Origin: Chloroflexota bacterium
GTDB lineage: Bacteria > Chloroflexota > Anaerolineae > Aggregatilineales > Phototrophicaceae
Direction of reading: 5' to 3'
DNA: 35,859 nt
Assembly: GCA_026713245.1 (NCBI GenBank)
Contig: JAPOOU010000098.1
Span: forward strand, 1 to 35,859
Shown here piece after piece: positions 34,605 to 35,859 of this stretch; the first letter of the stretch is position 1, and each line of letters opens with the position of its first letter. The notes below the pieces were generated by a model, which saw nothing but the letters and a program-made list of their open reading frames with translations, was not told where the DNA came from and ran no database searches. Both the position numbers and the translations under genes were made by a program.

Positions 34605-35010
34605 ACGAGTTGCCCTCCTATTAACAACGCGAGACAGGTTCGGTCGCTTACCGTCTACTTCGCAGGTCGCCACACGGTCATCTGCTGATTGTCCGCTTGT
34701 TCGCGCGCGATGCAAATTTCCTATCCGTTTGGCTAATACCTGTGAAAAGTCTAGCCGATTAAGTGTGTCCGCGCCATACAATCTGCCTACTTTTCCCTGA
34801 CGCCGTACCCACGTCGCGCGCCCCCGAAAACATCTCCTTGATTCGCCAATCGCTAGTGTTTTCGCGGGCTACGGCCGTGACTGGCAGCGTCTTCCAATAC
34901 TAGAGCCAAATACGCCTGACTTCGCTCGGCGCGAGAAAACGCCAAAAGCACGCCTATAATCGGGGGCAGATGCGATGAAATTTGCCTAATGTAACTGATG
35001 GAGCAAAGTC
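34605..35010. promoter_or_regulatory. Divergent intergenic region with a -10 box for the LysM gene
   Basis: About 400 bases separate two divergent secreted-protein genes. A perfect TATAAT at 34955-34960 on the plus strand, about 50 bases before the LysM start, is a fair -10 box, with no clear -35. On the minus strand TTAATC-N18-TATTAG near 34730-34760 is a weak promoter candidate for the repeat-protein gene. I see no RNA gene, repeat or further reading frame. Confidence 0.45.
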
Positions 35011-35859
35011 ATGAAACATAAAATACTGGCGTTAGTGCTTACGGTCGTACTAGGCGTTGCAGGTCCGTCCTTCGCGCAAAGCGCGCGCGAATCGACGCAT
35101 ATTGTACGGCCTGGCGAAACGCTCGCAGTCATCGCCGCCCGATATGATGTCGATCTCAATGACCTTGCAGCGCTCAACGGCATCTACAACTACCACAAGA
35201 TCTACAGCTGGCAAGAACTCGAGATTCCAAGTCGTGCCGATGAAGAGACGTCCATCGTCGCAGAAGACCGCAGCCACGTCATTCGCTATGGCGAGACGCT
35301 CGGCATGATTGCCGAGCGCTATGGCGTCGACTTGACCGAACTCAAAACACTGAACGAGCTATACGGAAAAGTGATCTATCCCGGCCACGAACTGCTGCTG
35401 CCCTCACCCGGCAATGCCGGCGCGACCGTCCCCAACGAAACGCCGGTCACAGCCCAAAGCAGACAGCATATCGTGCGACACGGGGACACGCTTGGCACGA
35501 TCGCCGCGGCCTACGCCGTCAACCTCAATGAACTCATCCTCGTAAACGGCCTCTTCGATCACTTCATTTATCCGGGCCAAGCCCTCACCCTGCCGGACGC
35601 CGACGGCCGCACCATTGTCGATTCCGCGACCAGCGCGCCAGCGCCAGAACCTTCACAGCCGATCGCGCTGGGCAGCAGACTCTCGTACACCGTGCGCGCC
35701 GGCGATACGCTCGGGGACCTGGCCAGACATTTTGGCATCACCTGGCCAGCCATCAAGCGAGCCAACGACATCGTTTATCCTCACCACATATATGTCGGGC
35801 AGCATCTATGGATTCCGTCCACAGGCTCCGCCGCGCTAAACGTTGCGAATGTCGAACCG
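35011..35859 (+). CDS. Secreted protein with four LysM domains (cut by right edge)
   Basis: The frame is open for 283 codons from the ATG to the window end. A signal peptide (1-22, ending PSFA before QSARE) is followed by four LysM domains of about 45 residues each: HIVRPGETLAVIAARY, HVIRYGETLGMIAERYGV, HIVRHGDTLGTIAAAYAV and YTVRAGDTLGDLARHFGI. Each closes with a pattern like IYPGHELLLP. Ser/Thr/Pro-rich linkers join the later ones. LysM binds N-acetylglucosamine-containing glycans such as peptidoglycan, so the protein probably sits in or on the cell wall. A catalytic domain (peptidase or amidase) could follow beyond the edge. GGAG lies seven bases before the ATG. Confidence 0.9.
   Translation, partial: MKHKILALVLTVVLGVAGPSFAQSARESTHIVRPGETLAVIAARYDVDLNDLAALNGIYNYHKIYSWQELEIPSRADEETSIVAEDRSHVIRYGETLGMIAERYGVDLTELKTLNELYGKVIYPGHELLLPSPGNAGATVPNETPVTAQSRQHIVRHGDTLGTIAAAYAVNLNELILVNGLFDHFIYPGQALTLPDADGRTIVDSATSAPAPEPSQPIALGSRLSYTVRAGDTLGDLARHFGITWPAIKRANDIVYPHHIYVGQHLWIPSTGSAALNVANVEP

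Noticed and set aside
1-35859. tRNA, rRNA, CRISPR arrays, insertion sequences
   Set aside because: I looked for TTCGA-type arm motifs with matching stems, evenly spaced repeats, and transposase frames with terminal repeats on both strands, and found none that hold up by eye.

Overview
The window reads as chromosomal DNA of a free-living bacterium, most likely a member of the Chloroflexota (Anaerolineae-like). This is an inference from style, not from a marker gene. The signs are a MoaD-MoaE fusion, an FHA plus winged-helix regulator, small lipoproteins with paired cysteines, a GT39-type membrane glycosyltransferase with a C-terminal beta domain, a sugar ABC transporter without its own ATPase, several TTG starts with strong Shine-Dalgarno sites, and a coiled-coil insertion in RNA polymerase beta prime. 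No rRNA or tRNA gene, insertion sequence, phage gene or CRISPR array was seen.

Layout. Positions 240-4430 (+) hold yraN, miaA, a membrane-anchored unknown, moaC, a moaD-moaE fusion and rnc. Positions 4432-7766 (-) hold a compact three-gene unit: FHA/winged-helix regulator, HNH nuclease, and a SUV3-like RNA helicase with extra DNA/RNA-binding parts. Positions 7933-14223 (+) hold ftsY, a TrmH-family rRNA methyltransferase, prfB, a bifunctional rel and a GTDC1-like (DUF3524) tRNA-queuosine mannosyltransferase homologue. gyrA (14210-16867, -) converges on the latter. A secreted clan-A glycosidase-like lipoprotein and a GT-C glycosyltransferase follow (17142-20690, +). rpoC (20746-25365, -) stands alone without rpoB. 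A MalEFG-type transporter (25790-28928, -), moeA and a VKOR-type disulfide enzyme (29101-30846, +), and three minus-strand genes follow: a two-S1-domain protein, a Cys-rich lipoprotein and a modular secreted repeat protein. A four-LysM secreted protein (35011 to the right edge, +) is cut by the window end.

How it fits together. Most genes serve information processing (tRNA modification, termination, stringent response, RNA processing, supercoiling, transcription) and molybdenum cofactor synthesis, which is split between moaC/moaDE and moeA. The right third is about the cell surface: sugar uptake, glycan handling, disulfide formation and secreted proteins with conserved Cys pairs. Promoters with good -35/-10 boxes are visible for ftsY, gyrA, rpoC and the ABC operon. 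Stem-loops sit between convergent genes.

The best candidate for something undescribed is the 4432-7833 unit. It has overlapping FHA-wHTH and HNH genes, a SUV3-like helicase with a winged/MerR-like N-terminus, an Arg-rich patch and a C-terminal zinc ribbon, and a perfect inverted repeat placed where an operator would overlap the transcription start. Its function is unknown. Other points worth following are an RNase III with Arg at a catalytic Asp position, the MoaD-MoaE fusion with an internal Gly-Gly-Ser, and the duplicated secreted protein.
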